Part shown: in pieces, positions 42,881 through 52,992 of the stretch
How positions within the stretch are numbered: position 1 is the first letter of the stretch
How the letters are laid out: each line of letters starts with the position of its first letter
Assembly: GCF_003032475.1 (NCBI RefSeq)
Contig: NZ_CP028369.1
Span: 1,426,001-1,490,000 of the forward strand
Source: Streptomyces sp. P3
GTDB taxonomy: Bacteria; Actinomycetota; Actinomycetes; Streptomycetales; Streptomycetaceae
Length of the DNA stretch: 64,000 nt
Direction of reading: 5' to 3'
Notes under the pieces: model-generated
The model's input: only the letters and a program-made list of their open reading frames with translations
Databases searched by the model: none
Told to the model about the DNA's origin: nothing
Made by a program: the position numbers and the translations under genes

Positions 42881-44212
42881 GTGGCCGCGCCAATACAGCT
42901 GACCCGGATGCACCGCGTTCTCATCGGCGTGGTCGTGACCGGCGCCGTGATCATCGCCGGCATCGGCTTCGCCGGTTCGTACGCGGCCGTCCGTGAGCTG
43001 GCCCTGGAGAAGGGCTTCGGGAACTTCTCGTATGTGTTCCCGATCGGCATCGACGCGGGTATCTGCGTCCTGCTGGCCCTGGATCTGCTGCTGACGTGGA
43101 TCCGCATTCCGTTCCCGTTGCTGCGGCAGACCGCGTGGCTGCTGACCGCGGCGACCATCGCGTTCAACGGTGCGGCGGCCTGGCCGGATCCGCTGGGCAC
43201 CGGCATGCACGCGGTGATCCCGATTCTGTTCGTGGTGTCGGTGGAGGCGGCCCGGCATGCGATCGGCCGGATCGCGGACATCACGGCGGACAAGCACATG
43301 GAGGGTGTGCGCATCACGCGCTGGCTGCTCTCTCCGGTGCCGACGTTCCTGCTGTGGCGTCGTATGAAGCTGTGGGAGCTGCGTTCCTACGACCAGGTGA
43401 TCAAGCTGGAGCAGGAACGTCTCGTCTACCAGGCCAGGCTGCGTTCGCGCTTCGGCCGCGCCTGGCGGCGCAAGGCGCCGGTGGAGTCGTTGATGCCGCT
43501 GCGGCTGGCCCGTTACGGCGTTCCGCTGGCGGAGACCGCTCCGGCGGGCCTGGCGGCGGCCGGGATAGAGCCCGCGCTGCTGCCTCCGATGCCGGCCCAG
43601 GCGCAGTCGCAGCAGCAGGCGCAGTCCCAGGCCCCCGCTCAGCTCCAGGGACCGGCGGCGCCGGTGTCCGCGCAGCATCCGCAGGAGTTGGCGGCGGGCT
43701 TTGGGCAACAGTCGCAGCCCCGGCAGGCGCGGCAGCCCTCCGGGCAGCCCGCGATGCCCGAGGAGGAGCAGAGCCCCTGGTTCCAGGCGATGCCGCACGA
43801 GGTCGCCTACCAGGGCGGTTACGACCCCACCTACGACCCCTCGGAGCAGTACGCCCAGTGGTACGAGGAGCAGCAGCAGGCGGAGCAGTACCAGGAGCAG
43901 TACCAGGAGGAGCCTCCTCTTCAGGAGCCGTCCCCGGAGGAGACGGGTTCCTTCCCGATCCCGGTGGGCCCCGGGCGCAGCCGTGAGCTGGGCGGGGGCG
44001 GTGGGACTCCGCTCGTCGAACCGGACGAGGAGGCGTACTACCAGGTCTTCAAGCAGTCGATAAGCAGCGGCGGCTACCCGACGCCGAGTCAGTTCAGCGA
44101 CGACGTGGAGGCGACGTACGGTGCTCCGCTGCTCGACGCCGAGGCCAAGCGCATGGTGATGCGCTTCCAGAACCGTCACGCGGCGGAACTCGAAGAGGAC
44201 CACATCGCCTAG
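42881..44212 (+). CDS. DUF2637 membrane protein with Gln/Pro-rich middle (SpdA/plasmid-spread-like)
   Basis: A 443-residue protein. The first 110 residues hold about four transmembrane helices (RVLIGVVVTGAVIIAGIGFAG, FGNFSYVFPIGIDAGICVLLALDL), the DUF2637 pattern known from spread proteins of Streptomyces plasmids and from chromosomal relatives. A basic region and a long disordered Gln/Pro/Glu-rich stretch (about 230-380) follow, then a conserved C-terminal helix domain (YPTPSQFSDDVEATYG). Start GTG 42881. Its function on the chromosome is not known. Confidence 0.83.
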   Translation: MAAPIQLTRMHRVLIGVVVTGAVIIAGIGFAGSYAAVRELALEKGFGNFSYVFPIGIDAGICVLLALDLLLTWIRIPFPLLRQTAWLLTAATIAFNGAAAWPDPLGTGMHAVIPILFVVSVEAARHAIGRIADITADKHMEGVRITRWLLSPVPTFLLWRRMKLWELRSYDQVIKLEQERLVYQARLRSRFGRAWRRKAPVESLMPLRLARYGVPLAETAPAGLAAAGIEPALLPPMPAQAQSQQQAQSQAPAQLQGPAAPVSAQHPQELAAGFGQQSQPRQARQPSGQPAMPEEEQSPWFQAMPHEVAYQGGYDPTYDPSEQYAQWYEEQQQAEQYQEQYQEEPPLQEPSPEETGSFPIPVGPGRSRELGGGGGTPLVEPDEEAYYQVFKQSISSGGYPTPSQFSDDVEATYGAPLLDAEAKRMVMRFQNRHAAELEEDHIA

Positions 44213-44310
44213 CCGGCAGCCGTGGCTGCGGGCCCGCCGGTTCGGCGTCCGGACGATGCGTCCGATCGGCGCGTCCGGTCGGTGACAGCGGGCACGACGG
44301 GGACGACGCG

Positions 44311-44344
44311 AGGGGGCGCCCGGTGCTGACACCGGGCGCTCCCT
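44311..44344. terminator. 15-bp-stem terminator between convergent genes
   Basis: agggggcgcccggtg (44311-44325) pairs with caccgggcgctccct (44330-44344) around a 4-nt loop, with one G-T wobble. It lies between the DUF2637 stop (44212) and the lysS stop (44384), a good place to end both transcripts. Confidence 0.85.
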
Positions 44345-44383
44345 CCGTCGTGCGGCCGGGCCGCTGACGTCGTCCTGCGGGGT

Positions 44384-46126
44384 CTACTCCCCGAGCAGGA
44401 CCCGTACCCGGTCCTGGCCGACGGCCAGCAGCAGGGTGGGCAGCCGGGGGCCGGTGTCGCGCCCGACCAGCAGGTGGTAGAGCAGGGCGAAGAACGTGCG
44501 CTGGGCGGTCTTGATCTCCGGCGGCAGTTCCTTGGGCGTGGCGTCTGCGGAGAAACCGGCCTGGACCTTGGGGACGCCGTAGACGAGGTGGGTGAGGCCG
44601 TCGAGGGACCAGTTGCCGGCGAGTCCGTCGAGGAGGAGCCGCAGGGACTGCTGCGAGGCCTCGTCGAGGGACTTGAGCAGTTCGGCGTCCGGCTCCTGAC
44701 GCACGACGGTGCGCTGGTCGGCGGGGACGTGGGTGTTGATCCAGGCCTCGGCCTTGTCGTACCGGGGCCGGGCCTCGTCCAGGGAGCCGAGCGGGTTGTC
44801 CGGGTCGAGCTCGCTCAGGATGCGCAGGGCCTGCTCCTGCTGGCCGGCGGTGATGTCGGCGACGGAGGCGAGGGTGCGGTAGGACAGCGGCCGCGGGGTG
44901 CGCGGCAGCTCGGCGCCGGCGGTCCGCACCGCACGGGCGTGCGCGGCGAGGTCGGCGGGCAGGGCGGAGCCGTCGGCAACCTTGCCGTCGAGCTTGTCCC
45001 ACTCGTCGTAGAGCCGCTGGATCTCCTGGTCGAAGGCGATCTTGAAGGACTGGTTGGGGCGGCGGCGGGCGTAGAGCCAGCGCAGGAGCTGCGGTTCCAT
45101 GATCTTCAGCGCGTCGCCGGGCGTGGGCACGCCGCCCTTGGACGAGGACATCTTCGCCATGCCGCTGATGCCGACGAAGGCGTACATGGGCCCGATGGGC
45201 TGCTTGCCGCCGAAGATGCCGACGATCTGGCCGCCGACCTGGAAGGAGGAGCCCGGGGAGGAGTGGTCGACGCCGGAGGGCTCGAAGACGACCCCCTCGT
45301 AGGCCCACCGCATCGGCCAGTCGACCTTCCAGACCAGCTTGCCGCGGTTGAACTCGTTGAGCCGGACGGTCTCCGAGAAGCCGCACGCGGTGCAGGCGTA
45401 GGTCAGTTCGGTGGTGTCGTCGTCGTACGAGGTGACGGTGGTGAGGTCCTTCTCGCAGTTGCCGCAGTAGGGCTTGTACGGGAAGTAGCCGGCGGTGCCG
45501 GAGGAGCCGTCGTCCTCGTCGGCCGCTCCGGAGCCCTCGGCGGCTTCCAGCTCGGCCTCGTCGAGGGGCTTCTGCTGCTGCTTCTTCGCCGGGGCCTTCT
45601 TGGTGCGGTACTGGTCGAGGATCGCGTCGATGTCGGCGCGGTGCCTGATCGCGTGCAGGATCTGCTCGCGGTAGACGCCCGAGGTGTACTGCTCGGTCTG
45701 GCTGATGCCGTCGAACTCGACGCCGAGTTCGGCGAGCGACGCCGTCATCGCGGCCTTGAAGTGCTCGGCCCAGTTCGGGTGGGACGAGCCGGGCGGGGCC
45801 GGGACGGAGGTCAGCGGCTTGCCGATGTGCTCGGCCCAGGAGTCGTCGACACCCGCGATGCCGGCCGGCACCTTGCGGTAGCGGTCGTAGTCGTCCCAGG
45901 AGATGAGATGGCGCACCTGGTGCCCGCGGCGGCGGATCTCGTCGGCGACGAGGTGCGGGGTCATGACCTCGCGGAGGTTGCCGAGGTGGATCGGGCCGGA
46001 GGGGGACAGCCCGGAGGCGACCACCACGGGTTTGCCGGGGGCCCGACGCTCCGACTCTTCGATGACCTCGTCCGCGAAACGGGAGACCCAGTCGGTGGTC
46101 TCGGTGCTCTGAGCCACGATCGGCAC
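44384..46126 (-). CDS. lysS: Lysyl-tRNA synthetase, class I
   Basis: A 580-residue class I LysRS, the archaeal-type enzyme kept by Streptomyces. The HIGH motif appears as [12 protein letters not shown] (about residue 42) and KMSKS as KMSSSKGG. A zinc-ribbon-like insert has CGNC and CTAC pairs (about 220-255), preceded by an acidic/Ser/Gly-rich stretch ([19 protein letters not shown]) that is long and variable. The C-terminal helix bundle (about 370-580) reads the anticodon. It is divergent from argS with a 204-bp gap. Confidence 0.95.
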   Translation of the reverse strand: MPIVAQSTETTDWVSRFADEVIEESERRAPGKPVVVASGLSPSGPIHLGNLREVMTPHLVADEIRRRGHQVRHLISWDDYDRYRKVPAGIAGVDDSWAEHIGKPLTSVPAPPGSSHPNWAEHFKAAMTASLAELGVEFDGISQTEQYTSGVYREQILHAIRHRADIDAILDQYRTKKAPAKKQQQKPLDEAELEAAEGSGAADEDDGSSGTAGYFPYKPYCGNCEKDLTTVTSYDDDTTELTYACTACGFSETVRLNEFNRGKLVWKVDWPMRWAYEGVVFEPSGVDHSSPGSSFQVGGQIVGIFGGKQPIGPMYAFVGISGMAKMSSSKGGVPTPGDALKIMEPQLLRWLYARRRPNQSFKIAFDQEIQRLYDEWDKLDGKVADGSALPADLAAHARAVRTAGAELPRTPRPLSYRTLASVADITAGQQEQALRILSELDPDNPLGSLDEARPRYDKAEAWINTHVPADQRTVVRQEPDAELLKSLDEASQQSLRLLLDGLAGNWSLDGLTHLVYGVPKVQAGFSADATPKELPPEIKTAQRTFFALLYHLLVGRDTGPRLPTLLLAVGQDRVRVLLGE

Positions 46127-46330
46127 GTCCTTCTTTCTCCGGGGCAGCCGGTACGGTCGACGGCTGGAGCCCCCATTCTCCCAGCTCCGCCCGCAACCGC
46201 GAAAACACCTTTACGAGACCGTGCCCCGGCCGCCGCCCCGGCCCCGCCGCCCGCGCCCGGAAATCCGCTTTGCCCCGCGTGGGATACTGGCGGCGTCTAC
46301 CGATCCCACGAGGAGAACGGCTCCCACCCC

Positions 46331-48100
46331 ATGACCTCGGTCACGTCGCTCACCGATCTCGTCCATCAGTGCCTCGCGAACGCTCTCTCGGCCACCCTGC
46401 CGGAGGCCGGTGCGGACCCGCTGCTGCGACGAAGCGACCGGGCCGACTTCCAGGCCAACGGCATTCTGGCGCTGGCCAAGAAGGCGAAGGTGAACCCGCG
46501 GGAGCTGGCGACGCAGGTCGTGGCGAACGTGGTGTCGGGTGAGGTGATCCGGGAGATCGAGGTCTCGGGCCCCGGCTTCCTCAACGTCACGGTCGCCGAC
46601 GAGGCGATCACGCGGAACCTGGCGGCGCGCTACGCCGACGACACCGCCCGCCTCGGCGTGCCGCACACGGCGCAGCCGGGCACGACGGTCATCGACTACG
46701 CCCAGCCCAACGTGGCCAAGGAGATGCACGTCGGGCACCTGCGGTCGGCGGTGATCGGCGACGCGGTGGTCCGGATCCTGGAGTTCACCGGCGAGACGGT
46801 CGTGCGCCGGCACCACATCGGCGACTGGGGAACCCAGTTCGGCATGCTCATCCAGTACCTGGACGAGCACCCGCACGAACTGGACCACAAGGACGCCGAG
46901 GTGAGCGGCGAGGAGGCGATGTCGAACCTCGACCGCCTCTACAAGTCGGCCCGTCGGCTCTTCGACTCCGACGAGGAGTTCAAGACGCGCGCCCGTCGCC
47001 GGGTCGTGGACCTCCAGGCGGGCGACCCGCACACGCTCGCGGCCTGGCAGAAGTTCGTCGACGAGTCCAAGATCTACTTCTTCTCCGTCTTCGAGAAGCT
47101 GGACATGGACATCCGCGACGAGGACATCGTCGGCGAGTCGGGCTACAACGACATGCTGCACGAGACCTGCCGTCTGCTGGAGGAGTCCGGCGTCGCGGTC
47201 CGCTCCGAGGGCGCGCTGTGCGTGTTCTTCGACGACGTCAAGGGCCCGGACGGCAACCCGGTGCCGCTGATCGTCCAGAAGTCCGACGGCGGCTTCGGCT
47301 ACGCGGCGACGGACCTGTCGGCGATCCGCGACCGGGTGTTCCAGCTGAAGGCGGACACGCTGCTGTACGTGGTGGACGCCCGTCAGTCGCTGCACTTCAG
47401 GATGGTGTTCGAGACGGCGCGCCGGGCCGGCTGGCTGGGCGGCGACGTGACGGCGCACCAGTTGGCCTTCGGCACGGTCCTCGGCAAGGACGGCAAGCCG
47501 TTCAAGACCCGTGAGGGCGAGACGGTGCGGCTGGTCGACCTGCTGGACGAGGCGGTCGACCGGGCGACGGCCGTGGTCGGCGAGAAGCGCGAGAAGGTCG
47601 GCCTGACGGACCGGGAGGTCGCGGAGAACGGCCGGTACGTGGGCATCGGGGCGGTGAAGTACGCCGACCTGTCGACGTCGGCGGTGCGGGACTACAAGTT
47701 CGACCTGGACCAGATGGTCTCGCTGAACGGCGACACGTCCGTGTACCTCCAGTACGCGTACGCCCGTATCCAGTCGATCCTGCGCAGGGCGGGCGAGGCC
47801 AGGCCCGCCGCCCATCCGGAGCTGGCGCTCGCCCCTGCGGAGCGGGCGCTGGGTCTGCACCTGGACCGGTTCGGGGAGACGGTCGCGGAGGTCGCGGAGG
47901 CGTACGAGCCGCACAAGCTCGCCGCGTACCTGTACCAGCTGGCCTCGCTGCTGACGACGTTCTACGACCAGTGCCACGTGCTGTCGCCCGACAACGCGCC
48001 GGAGGTCGTGGAGAACCGTCTGTTCCTCGTGGATCTCACCGCCCGCACCCTGCACCGGGGGATGGCGCTGCTGGGCATCCGGACGCCCGAGCGGCTCTGA
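46331..48100 (+). CDS. argS: Arginyl-tRNA synthetase
   Basis: A 589-residue class I ArgRS of normal length. The N-terminal Add-1 domain (about 1-110) precedes the catalytic region with the HIGH-equivalent [15 protein letters not shown] (about 135). The second signature is the family's degenerate KMSK-type loop (about 390, [18 protein letters not shown] region). A helical anticodon-binding domain ends the protein ([18 protein letters not shown]). AGGAG stands 15 bp before ATG 46331. Divergent from lysS. Confidence 0.96.
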   Translation: MTSVTSLTDLVHQCLANALSATLPEAGADPLLRRSDRADFQANGILALAKKAKVNPRELATQVVANVVSGEVIREIEVSGPGFLNVTVADEAITRNLAARYADDTARLGVPHTAQPGTTVIDYAQPNVAKEMHVGHLRSAVIGDAVVRILEFTGETVVRRHHIGDWGTQFGMLIQYLDEHPHELDHKDAEVSGEEAMSNLDRLYKSARRLFDSDEEFKTRARRRVVDLQAGDPHTLAAWQKFVDESKIYFFSVFEKLDMDIRDEDIVGESGYNDMLHETCRLLEESGVAVRSEGALCVFFDDVKGPDGNPVPLIVQKSDGGFGYAATDLSAIRDRVFQLKADTLLYVVDARQSLHFRMVFETARRAGWLGGDVTAHQLAFGTVLGKDGKPFKTREGETVRLVDLLDEAVDRATAVVGEKREKVGLTDREVAENGRYVGIGAVKYADLSTSAVRDYKFDLDQMVSLNGDTSVYLQYAYARIQSILRRAGEARPAAHPELALAPAERALGLHLDRFGETVAEVAEAYEPHKLAAYLYQLASLLTTFYDQCHVLSPDNAPEVVENRLFLVDLTARTLHRGMALLGIRTPERL

Positions 48101-48114
48101 GACGACGGACGTAC

Positions 48115-48161
48115 ACGACCGCGGCCCGCTCTCCCCATACCGGGAGGCGGGCCGCGGTCGT
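48115..48161 (+). terminator. argS terminator, 15-bp stem
   Basis: ACGACCGCGGCCCGC (48115-48129) pairs with GCGGGCCGCGGTCGT (48147-48161), 15 bp after the argS stop. The 17-nt loop has its own short stem. No T-run, as is usual in Streptomyces. Confidence 0.85.
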
Positions 48162-48328
48162 CGCCGTCGGCAGGGCTTCCGCCCGGCCGAAGCCATGAGA
48201 ACAAGCCCCGGCAGCCGGACAGAACAACGGGAGGACAACCCAGCAGGACGTCAGTCGGTGCCCGAGCCACGACCACCGGAACCTGCGTACCACTATCAAT
48301 GTCAGTGCCTGCCCGTACAGTCGCCGGC

Positions 48329-49114
48329 ATGGCGACTCTTCCCAATCCGCTGCCGGGGCTCGCGTCCGATCCGAGCGGGCGCTCCCTCGGGCTGCAGCTC
48401 CCCCCTGGGAGACTGATCGACGCGACCGACGAGGGTCCGTGGCACGAGCCGTTGCTGTGGCATGCGCAGCGGTCGGCCGCGCCGGGCAACTGGACCGCGC
48501 TCGGGGCGCGTTCGGCGCGGGCGGGGCTGCTGCCGGTGCTGGTCGACCTGGGCGGCTCCCAAGGCGGCCCGGAGGAATGGGAGTTGGCGCCCGGGGAGAT
48601 GTCGTACCCGGGCGACCACGACGCGGAGGACGTGCTCGTGGAGTTCTGGGAGGAGTGCGCGGCCGACGGCGAGGAGTGGCCGGGCCTGGCCGGCGGCCTC
48701 ACCCTCGCCTCCGATCCGGACGTGCGCGCCGCGCAGGTCGCCGACGCGCTGGCCGGCGAGGGCGGTTCCCTCTTCGCGGCTCCCCATCTCGCCCTGGTGC
48801 CGGCGCGTCGCAGCGCGGACGTCCCCGCGGCGCTCGGCTGGACGGGCCCGGCCAACCACGAGAACGACACCGCTCGGCTCTGCGCGGTGCTGCGCTCGTG
48901 GGAGGACCGCTTCGGCATACGGGTCGTCGGGCTCGGCTTCGACGTGCTCGTGCTCTCGGTGGCCGCGCCGCCCGCCACGTCCGCGGAGGCGGCGGCGGTG
49001 GCCGCCGAGCACTTCGCGTTCTGCCCGGACAACGTCCTGCAGGGCGAGGGAGACCCGGCCTCCTACGCGGAGCGGCTCATCGGCGAGCACGCCTGGTCCT
49101 TCTGGTGGGACTGA
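48329..49114 (+). CDS. DUF4253 domain protein
   Basis: A 261-residue soluble protein. The C-terminal 110 residues match DUF4253 (LVPARRSADVPAALGWTGP, LRSWEDRFGIRVVGLGFDVLVLSVA, EHFAFCPDNV, YAERLIGEHAWSFWWD). The N-terminal part is variable. It has no membrane segment. Start ATG 48329. Role unknown; DUF4253 proteins are common and often found alone. Confidence 0.86.
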   Translation: MATLPNPLPGLASDPSGRSLGLQLPPGRLIDATDEGPWHEPLLWHAQRSAAPGNWTALGARSARAGLLPVLVDLGGSQGGPEEWELAPGEMSYPGDHDAEDVLVEFWEECAADGEEWPGLAGGLTLASDPDVRAAQVADALAGEGGSLFAAPHLALVPARRSADVPAALGWTGPANHENDTARLCAVLRSWEDRFGIRVVGLGFDVLVLSVAAPPATSAEAAAVAAEHFAFCPDNVLQGEGDPASYAERLIGEHAWSFWWD

Positions 49115-49159
49115 CGGCCCAGCCCCACCGCCTTCCCGCCCGCCCTCGCCCGCAAGGTC

Positions 49160-49187
49160 CGCCAGGCCCTCCCGCAGAGGCCTGGCG
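49160..49187. terminator. 9-bp hairpin at the end of the DUF4253 gene
   Basis: CGCCAGGCC (49160-49168) pairs with GGCCTGGCG (49179-49187) around a 10-nt loop, between the DUF4253 stop and the aminotransferase remnant. Confidence 0.6.
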
Positions 49188-49316
49188 TCACCCCTTGAGC
49201 CCGCGTTCCAGCCTGCGCAGCCCCTCCGCGATCTCCTGCGGCGTCTGCGTCACGAAGCACAGGCGCAGTGTCGAGCGGTCGGCGTCGCCGGCGTAGAAGG
49301 GGGCGCCGGGCACATG
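49188..49316 (-). pseudogene. PLP aminotransferase 3' remnant
   Basis: Read on the minus strand, 49316-49188 gives HVPGAPFYAGDADRSTLRLC, then FVTQTPQEIAEGLRRLERGL and a stop. This is the C-terminus of the aminotransferases related to 2-aminoadipate transaminase/MocR type proteins (PGAPFYAG, S-T-L-R-L). Upstream of about 49320 there is no matching sequence and no start in frame with the rest of the enzyme, so only about 42 codons survive. Confidence 0.65.
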
Positions 49317-49481
49317 TGTCCGCGGCCGGTGGCCACGGCCGGTCCCGCAGGCGGTCGGGCGTCCCACGCGCCGTCCCGTCCGGGCGGCGTTTACGCAGGC
49401 AGGACGCCGTGGGACTGTTCCGGCGTCCCGAATCGGGCCACGGAGGTGGAAGGCGCGAGCCGTACGGCACAGGCTTGCCCC

Positions 49482-49697
49482 ATGTCCCATCGCCCCGCTT
49501 CCCCCACCCGGCGTCGTGTCCGTCTGCTCGCCGTCACGCTCACCGCCGCCGCGGCGCTCGCCCTCACCGCGTGCCGCGACGGCGAGGGCCTGCGCGACGA
49601 GGGCCCGTCCAGCTCCAGCACCGGCTCCGGCCCGACGGCCGGCTCCGGTCACGGCACTAGCGCAGTTTCCGGGCCGCCTCGGTGGCCCAGTAGGTGA
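49482..49697 (+). CDS. Very small lipoprotein
   Basis: A 71-residue protein: a Tat/Sec-type basic lead, hydrophobic core ([14 protein letters not shown]) and lipobox ALTAC, followed by a Ser/Gly-rich tail with no folded domain. Its last 41 bases overlap the 3' end of hemB on the other strand. It could be a real anchored peptide or the start of a longer lipoprotein truncated when its neighbour was rearranged. The following frame carries no recognised domain. Confidence 0.5.
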   Translation: MSHRPASPTRRRVRLLAVTLTAAAALALTACRDGEGLRDEGPSSSSTGSGPTAGSGHGTSAVSGPPRWPSR

Positions 49698-50649
49698 GGA
49701 TGTTGCGGGCGCCCGCCCGCTTGATCCCGGTCAGCGTCTCCAGGATCGCCCGGTCGCGGTCGATCCACCCCTTCTCGGCGGCGGCCTCGATCATCGAGTA
49801 CTCGCCGGAGATCTGGTACGCGACGACCGGCACGTCCACGGCGTCGGCGACCCGGGCGAGGATGTCCAGGTAGGGCCCGGCCGGCTTGACCATGACCATG
49901 TCCGCGCCCTCCTCCAGGTCGAGGGCGAGCTCGCGCATCGACTCGCGGAGGTTGGCCGGGTCCTGCTGGTAGGTCTTGCGGTCGCCCCGCAGCGAGGAGC
50001 CGACGGCCTCCCGGAAGGGCCCGTAGAAGGCGGACGCGTACTTGGCGGTGTAGGCGAGGATCGACACGTCCTCCCGCCCGATCTGGTCGAGCGCGTCGCG
50101 GACGACCCCGATCTGCCCGTCCATCATCCCGCTGGGCCCCACCACGTGGGCGCCGGCGTCGGCCTGCACCTGCGCCATCTCCGCGTACCGCTCGAGGGTG
50201 GCGTCGTTGTCGACGCGCCCCTGCTCGTCCAGCACGCCGCAGTGCCCGTGGTCGGTCGTCTCGTCCAGGCACAGGTCGGACATGACGAGCAGGTCGTCCC
50301 CCACCTCGGCGCGGACGTCCCGCAGGGCGAGCTGCAGGATCCCGTCCGGGTCGGTCCCCGGCGTCCCGAGGGCGTCCTTCTTGGACTCCTCCGGCACCCC
50401 GAACAGCATGATCCCTGAGATCCCCGCCTCGACGGCCTCCAGCGCGGCCTTCTTCAGACTGTCCCGCGTGTGCTGAACGACCCCCGGCATCGCCGTGATC
50501 GGCACCGGCTCGCTCACGCCTTCCCGCACGAACGCGGGCAGGATGAAGTCGGCCGGATGCAACCGGGTCTCCGCGACCATGCGCCGCATGACGGGAGTGG
50601 TGCGCAGCCGCCGGGGCCGCGACCCGGGAAAGGATCCGTACTTCGTCAT
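49657..50649 (-). CDS. hemB: Porphobilinogen synthase (5-aminolevulinate dehydratase)
   Basis: A 330-residue TIM-barrel enzyme that joins two 5-aminolevulinates to porphobilinogen. Catalytic lysines lie in [14 protein letters not shown] and [13 protein letters not shown]. The metal loop reads [15 protein letters not shown]: relative to zinc enzymes (C-x-C-...-C) the middle Cys is replaced by Asp, giving a mixed site, whereas magnesium-type enzymes lose all three. It starts at ATG 50649. hemD-type sequence lies 12.9 kb away on the same strand instead of next door. Confidence 0.95.
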   Translation of the reverse strand: MTKYGSFPGSRPRRLRTTPVMRRMVAETRLHPADFILPAFVREGVSEPVPITAMPGVVQHTRDSLKKAALEAVEAGISGIMLFGVPEESKKDALGTPGTDPDGILQLALRDVRAEVGDDLLVMSDLCLDETTDHGHCGVLDEQGRVDNDATLERYAEMAQVQADAGAHVVGPSGMMDGQIGVVRDALDQIGREDVSILAYTAKYASAFYGPFREAVGSSLRGDRKTYQQDPANLRESMRELALDLEEGADMVMVKPAGPYLDILARVADAVDVPVVAYQISGEYSMIEAAAEKGWIDRDRAILETLTGIKRAGARNILTYWATEAARKLR

Positions 50650-50704
50650 GCGCCCTACGCTACGCCCGGCCCGGCAGCCCCTTTGCCGACGCCCCGTCGG
50701 CCCC

Positions 50705-51019
50705 TCACCGGTCCTCTCCGCCCTGTACGAGACACAGGTCGGCCTCGCGGGCGAACTCACCCACCTCGAAGGCCGCGTCACGCCAGTTGACGCACAGGTC
50801 CAACAGCCGGTCGGTGTCCTGGGACCAGGGCGGAGTCTGACAGGGCACGGTGGGGAACAGCACGGCCGAGGCGAGCCGCACCGCCGCCAGGGCGGCGCCG
50901 GCATGGGGTTCCACGCCGGTCTCGGCGCCCTCCTGCTTCAGGGTCTCGAGGTGGTCGGCCGCTTCGAGCAGGGCTCGGTACACGCGTGCGTAGGCGGAGT
51001 GGGTCGTGTCGTCGGGCAT
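50705..51019 (-). CDS. Small helical hypothetical protein
   Basis: A 104-residue, mostly helical protein ([40 protein letters not shown]). No signal peptide or metal motif. ATG 51019. It is 55 bp upstream of hemB and 56 bp downstream of the HTH gene, all on the minus strand, so may be transcribed with either. Function unknown; similar short proteins accompany regulators in Streptomyces. Confidence 0.65.
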   Translation of the reverse strand: MPDDTTHSAYARVYRALLEAADHLETLKQEGAETGVEPHAGAALAAVRLASAVLFPTVPCQTPPWSQDTDRLLDLCVNWRDAAFEVGEFAREADLCLVQGGEDR

Positions 51020-51075
51020 GGGCTGCTTCCTCGGAAGTGGTGGGTTCAGGCGGGAGGTCCCGCGTCGGCGGGGGC

Positions 51076-52131
51076 TCAGACAGGGCGGACCGGCGGCCCA
51101 TGGGAGGCTGCCGCTCTGCGCGCACGGCAGTCCCGACAGCATTTGTCGGGCACCGACTCCCGGAAGACCCGCGTACAGCCGCCCTCACAGTCCGTCCAGA
51201 GATCCAGCCAGGGGGCCGGCGGGATCGGCACGGAGGCGGTCGGCGGGGTACCGGAAAGCTCTGCAGACGGCGGAAGCGCGGGCAGAGGCGGGGGGAGGCC
51301 TTCCCGGAGCCGGTGGGCGAGGAACCCCGCTGGAGACTTCAGAAGGGCGGGAACGTCGGCGGTCACGGCGTGGATCACGGCGGCCCGGGAGGCCCCGTTG
51401 CCGAACCAGGCGACGACGGCGGGGGTGAGGCGTTCCACGTCCCTCTGGGAAAGCGTGAAGCGGTCGTCGGCGCGGCGCAGGCCCGCGAGCAGGGCGAAGG
51501 CCTTGTCGCGGTGCTCGCTGCTGGACGGTCGCTGGTCAAAGGGTTCGAAGGCGTCGAACGGTTCGGACGACGGCGTCGGAGCCTCTTCGGGGACGGTGTC
51601 GCCTGCCGCCTCGACCTCTACGGCTTCCGCGACCACGACCGGCGAAGCCGGGACCACGGCCGCGACCGGAGTGACGCGGTCGGCGACTGCGGCGGGAGCG
51701 ACCGGCTCCTCCCGTACCGCGACCGGCTCCTCCCGTACCGCGGTCGCCTCCGCCCGGCCCCGGGTGAGCGCCGGGGCGTTGTGCGCGTACGTCCGCGTGA
51801 CGAAACGGCCTCCGCCCGCGCGCTCGCGCACCCGTTCCAGATAGCCGTGTGCCTCCAACTCCCGCAGTCCGAAGGCGATGCGGTCCCGCCCTTCGGGGAA
51901 GCGGTCGGCGAGGCTGCGGATGTCGACGGGGGCGCCCTGCGGCAGCGACAGGATGTGCGTGGCCAGCCCGATCGCGGTCAGCGACAACGCCCGGTGCTGG
52001 GCGAGGTGGTTGCCGATGATCGTGTAGTGACTCGACTGGTACGCACGTACGTGGGTGACACCAGAGCGGGTGGCACTGAGCCGAACGCCCGGTGCCGGGC
52101 ACGGGGCAGCGATAGGCTTCGTAGCAGCCAT
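51076..52131 (-). CDS. Helix-turn-helix protein with Cys-rich C-terminus
   Basis: A 351-residue protein. Residues about 30-105 form a winged helix (LSLTAIGLATHILSLPQGA, then RSLADRFPEGRDRIAFGLRELEAHGYLERV) of the type seen in replication- and conjugation-linked and free regulators of Streptomyces. The middle (110-200) is Pro/Val/Ala/Glu-rich. The C-terminus has CEGGCTRVF and DKCCRDCRARR, a likely zinc-binding end. Start ATG 52131. Target genes unknown. It lies in the insert between hemB and hemD. Confidence 0.75.
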   Translation of the reverse strand: MAATKPIAAPCPAPGVRLSATRSGVTHVRAYQSSHYTIIGNHLAQHRALSLTAIGLATHILSLPQGAPVDIRSLADRFPEGRDRIAFGLRELEAHGYLERVRERAGGGRFVTRTYAHNAPALTRGRAEATAVREEPVAVREEPVAPAAVADRVTPVAAVVPASPVVVAEAVEVEAAGDTVPEEAPTPSSEPFDAFEPFDQRPSSSEHRDKAFALLAGLRRADDRFTLSQRDVERLTPAVVAWFGNGASRAAVIHAVTADVPALLKSPAGFLAHRLREGLPPPLPALPPSAELSGTPPTASVPIPPAPWLDLWTDCEGGCTRVFRESVPDKCCRDCRARRAAASHGPPVRPV

Positions 52132-52406
52132 GGGGAAGACTTGCTCTCTTCCTGGATGGTCAGGCCCTCGCACTGGGATTGCAGTCCCGGCGGGGGCCGA
52201 TGCATGTGTGGGGTCGTACGAGCCGAGCGTGCACGGCGCGAGGACGCGTACGCCAGCCACATCGGCCCGTTTCACCCACCCGAGTGACAAACACGGGGTT
52301 TGGTTTGGTTGGAAGGGTTTTTTCCCCGGTTTCTTTCGTCTTTTACCGCCCGCAGCACCGGCCTTCACCCCACCGGGTCCCGTGTTTCCGGGCTCCGGTA
52401 CGGAGT
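52132..52406. other. 275-bp AT-richer gap upstream of the HTH gene
   Basis: Between the HTH start (52131) and the stop of the ATPase gene (52407). It includes a T-rich stretch (about 52285-52345) with ggtttggtttggttgg and a run of six T, unlike the GC-rich neighbours; this may be the promoter/terminator region. No complete gene is visible. Confidence 0.45.
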
Positions 52407-52850
52407 TCACCGGCATAGCGGGGAATCCAGCTCCGCCCACACGGTCTTGCACGGAACCGGCCCGCATCGCACACCCCACCGGTCGGCCAGTTCCTCGACG
52501 AGCAACAGCCCGTAACCGGACTCCGCAGGGCCGTCGGTGTCCGCTCGCGCCGGGGCGGGCAGGTGATCACCCCGGGTGTCGGCGACCTCGACGCGCAACG
52601 TCCCGGACGCGGTGACGGAGAGCGTGAGGCGGAAGCTGCGACCGGGAACGCGGCCGTGCAGGACGGCGTTCGCCGCGAGTTCGGCGACGACGAGACGGGC
52701 CGGGTCCACCGGCAGCCCCCAGGAGCACAGTTGCTCGGCGGCCAGCAGACGGGCGAGACGGGCGCCACGCCGGGTGGCGGAGAGCGGCACCGAGAACTGG
52801 TGGAGCTGGGCACGCACAGTTTGTCGATTCACGTCACTCAGCGTGTCCAT
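52407..52850 (-). CDS. RsbW-like ATP-binding protein (anti-sigma-type kinase domain)
   Basis: A 147-residue HATPase_c_2 protein. The N-box reads VAELAANAVLHGR and the G-boxes VADTRGDHLP and GYGLLLVEELADRWG, so it has an intact ATP fold as in anti-sigma serine kinases. ATG 52850. It is divergent from the Xre/DUF5753 gene by 142 bp, the arrangement of abaA/whiJ-like loci, where this protein, the regulator and DUF397 occur together. Partner sigma factor unknown. Confidence 0.85.
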   Translation of the reverse strand: MDTLSDVNRQTVRAQLHQFSVPLSATRRGARLARLLAAEQLCSWGLPVDPARLVVAELAANAVLHGRVPGRSFRLTLSVTASGTLRVEVADTRGDHLPAPARADTDGPAESGYGLLLVEELADRWGVRCGPVPCKTVWAELDSPLCR

Positions 52851-52992
52851 GCGTGCGTAACCTGTGAAGCAGGGGGGACCGTGCGGACGGTGTCTGTCCG
52901 TGTGGCGTCCGGTTCCGTCCGGGGTGTCCGGGGTGACGGGCGTGGGGCATCCGGGGTTGAACCGAAAAGGGCCCGGCGGGAGGACGGCGGAC

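Noticed and set aside
44474..46330. Long plus-strand frame ahead of argS
   Set aside because: It is antisense to lysS, whose motifs are clear; argS starts at ATG 46331 with its own binding site.
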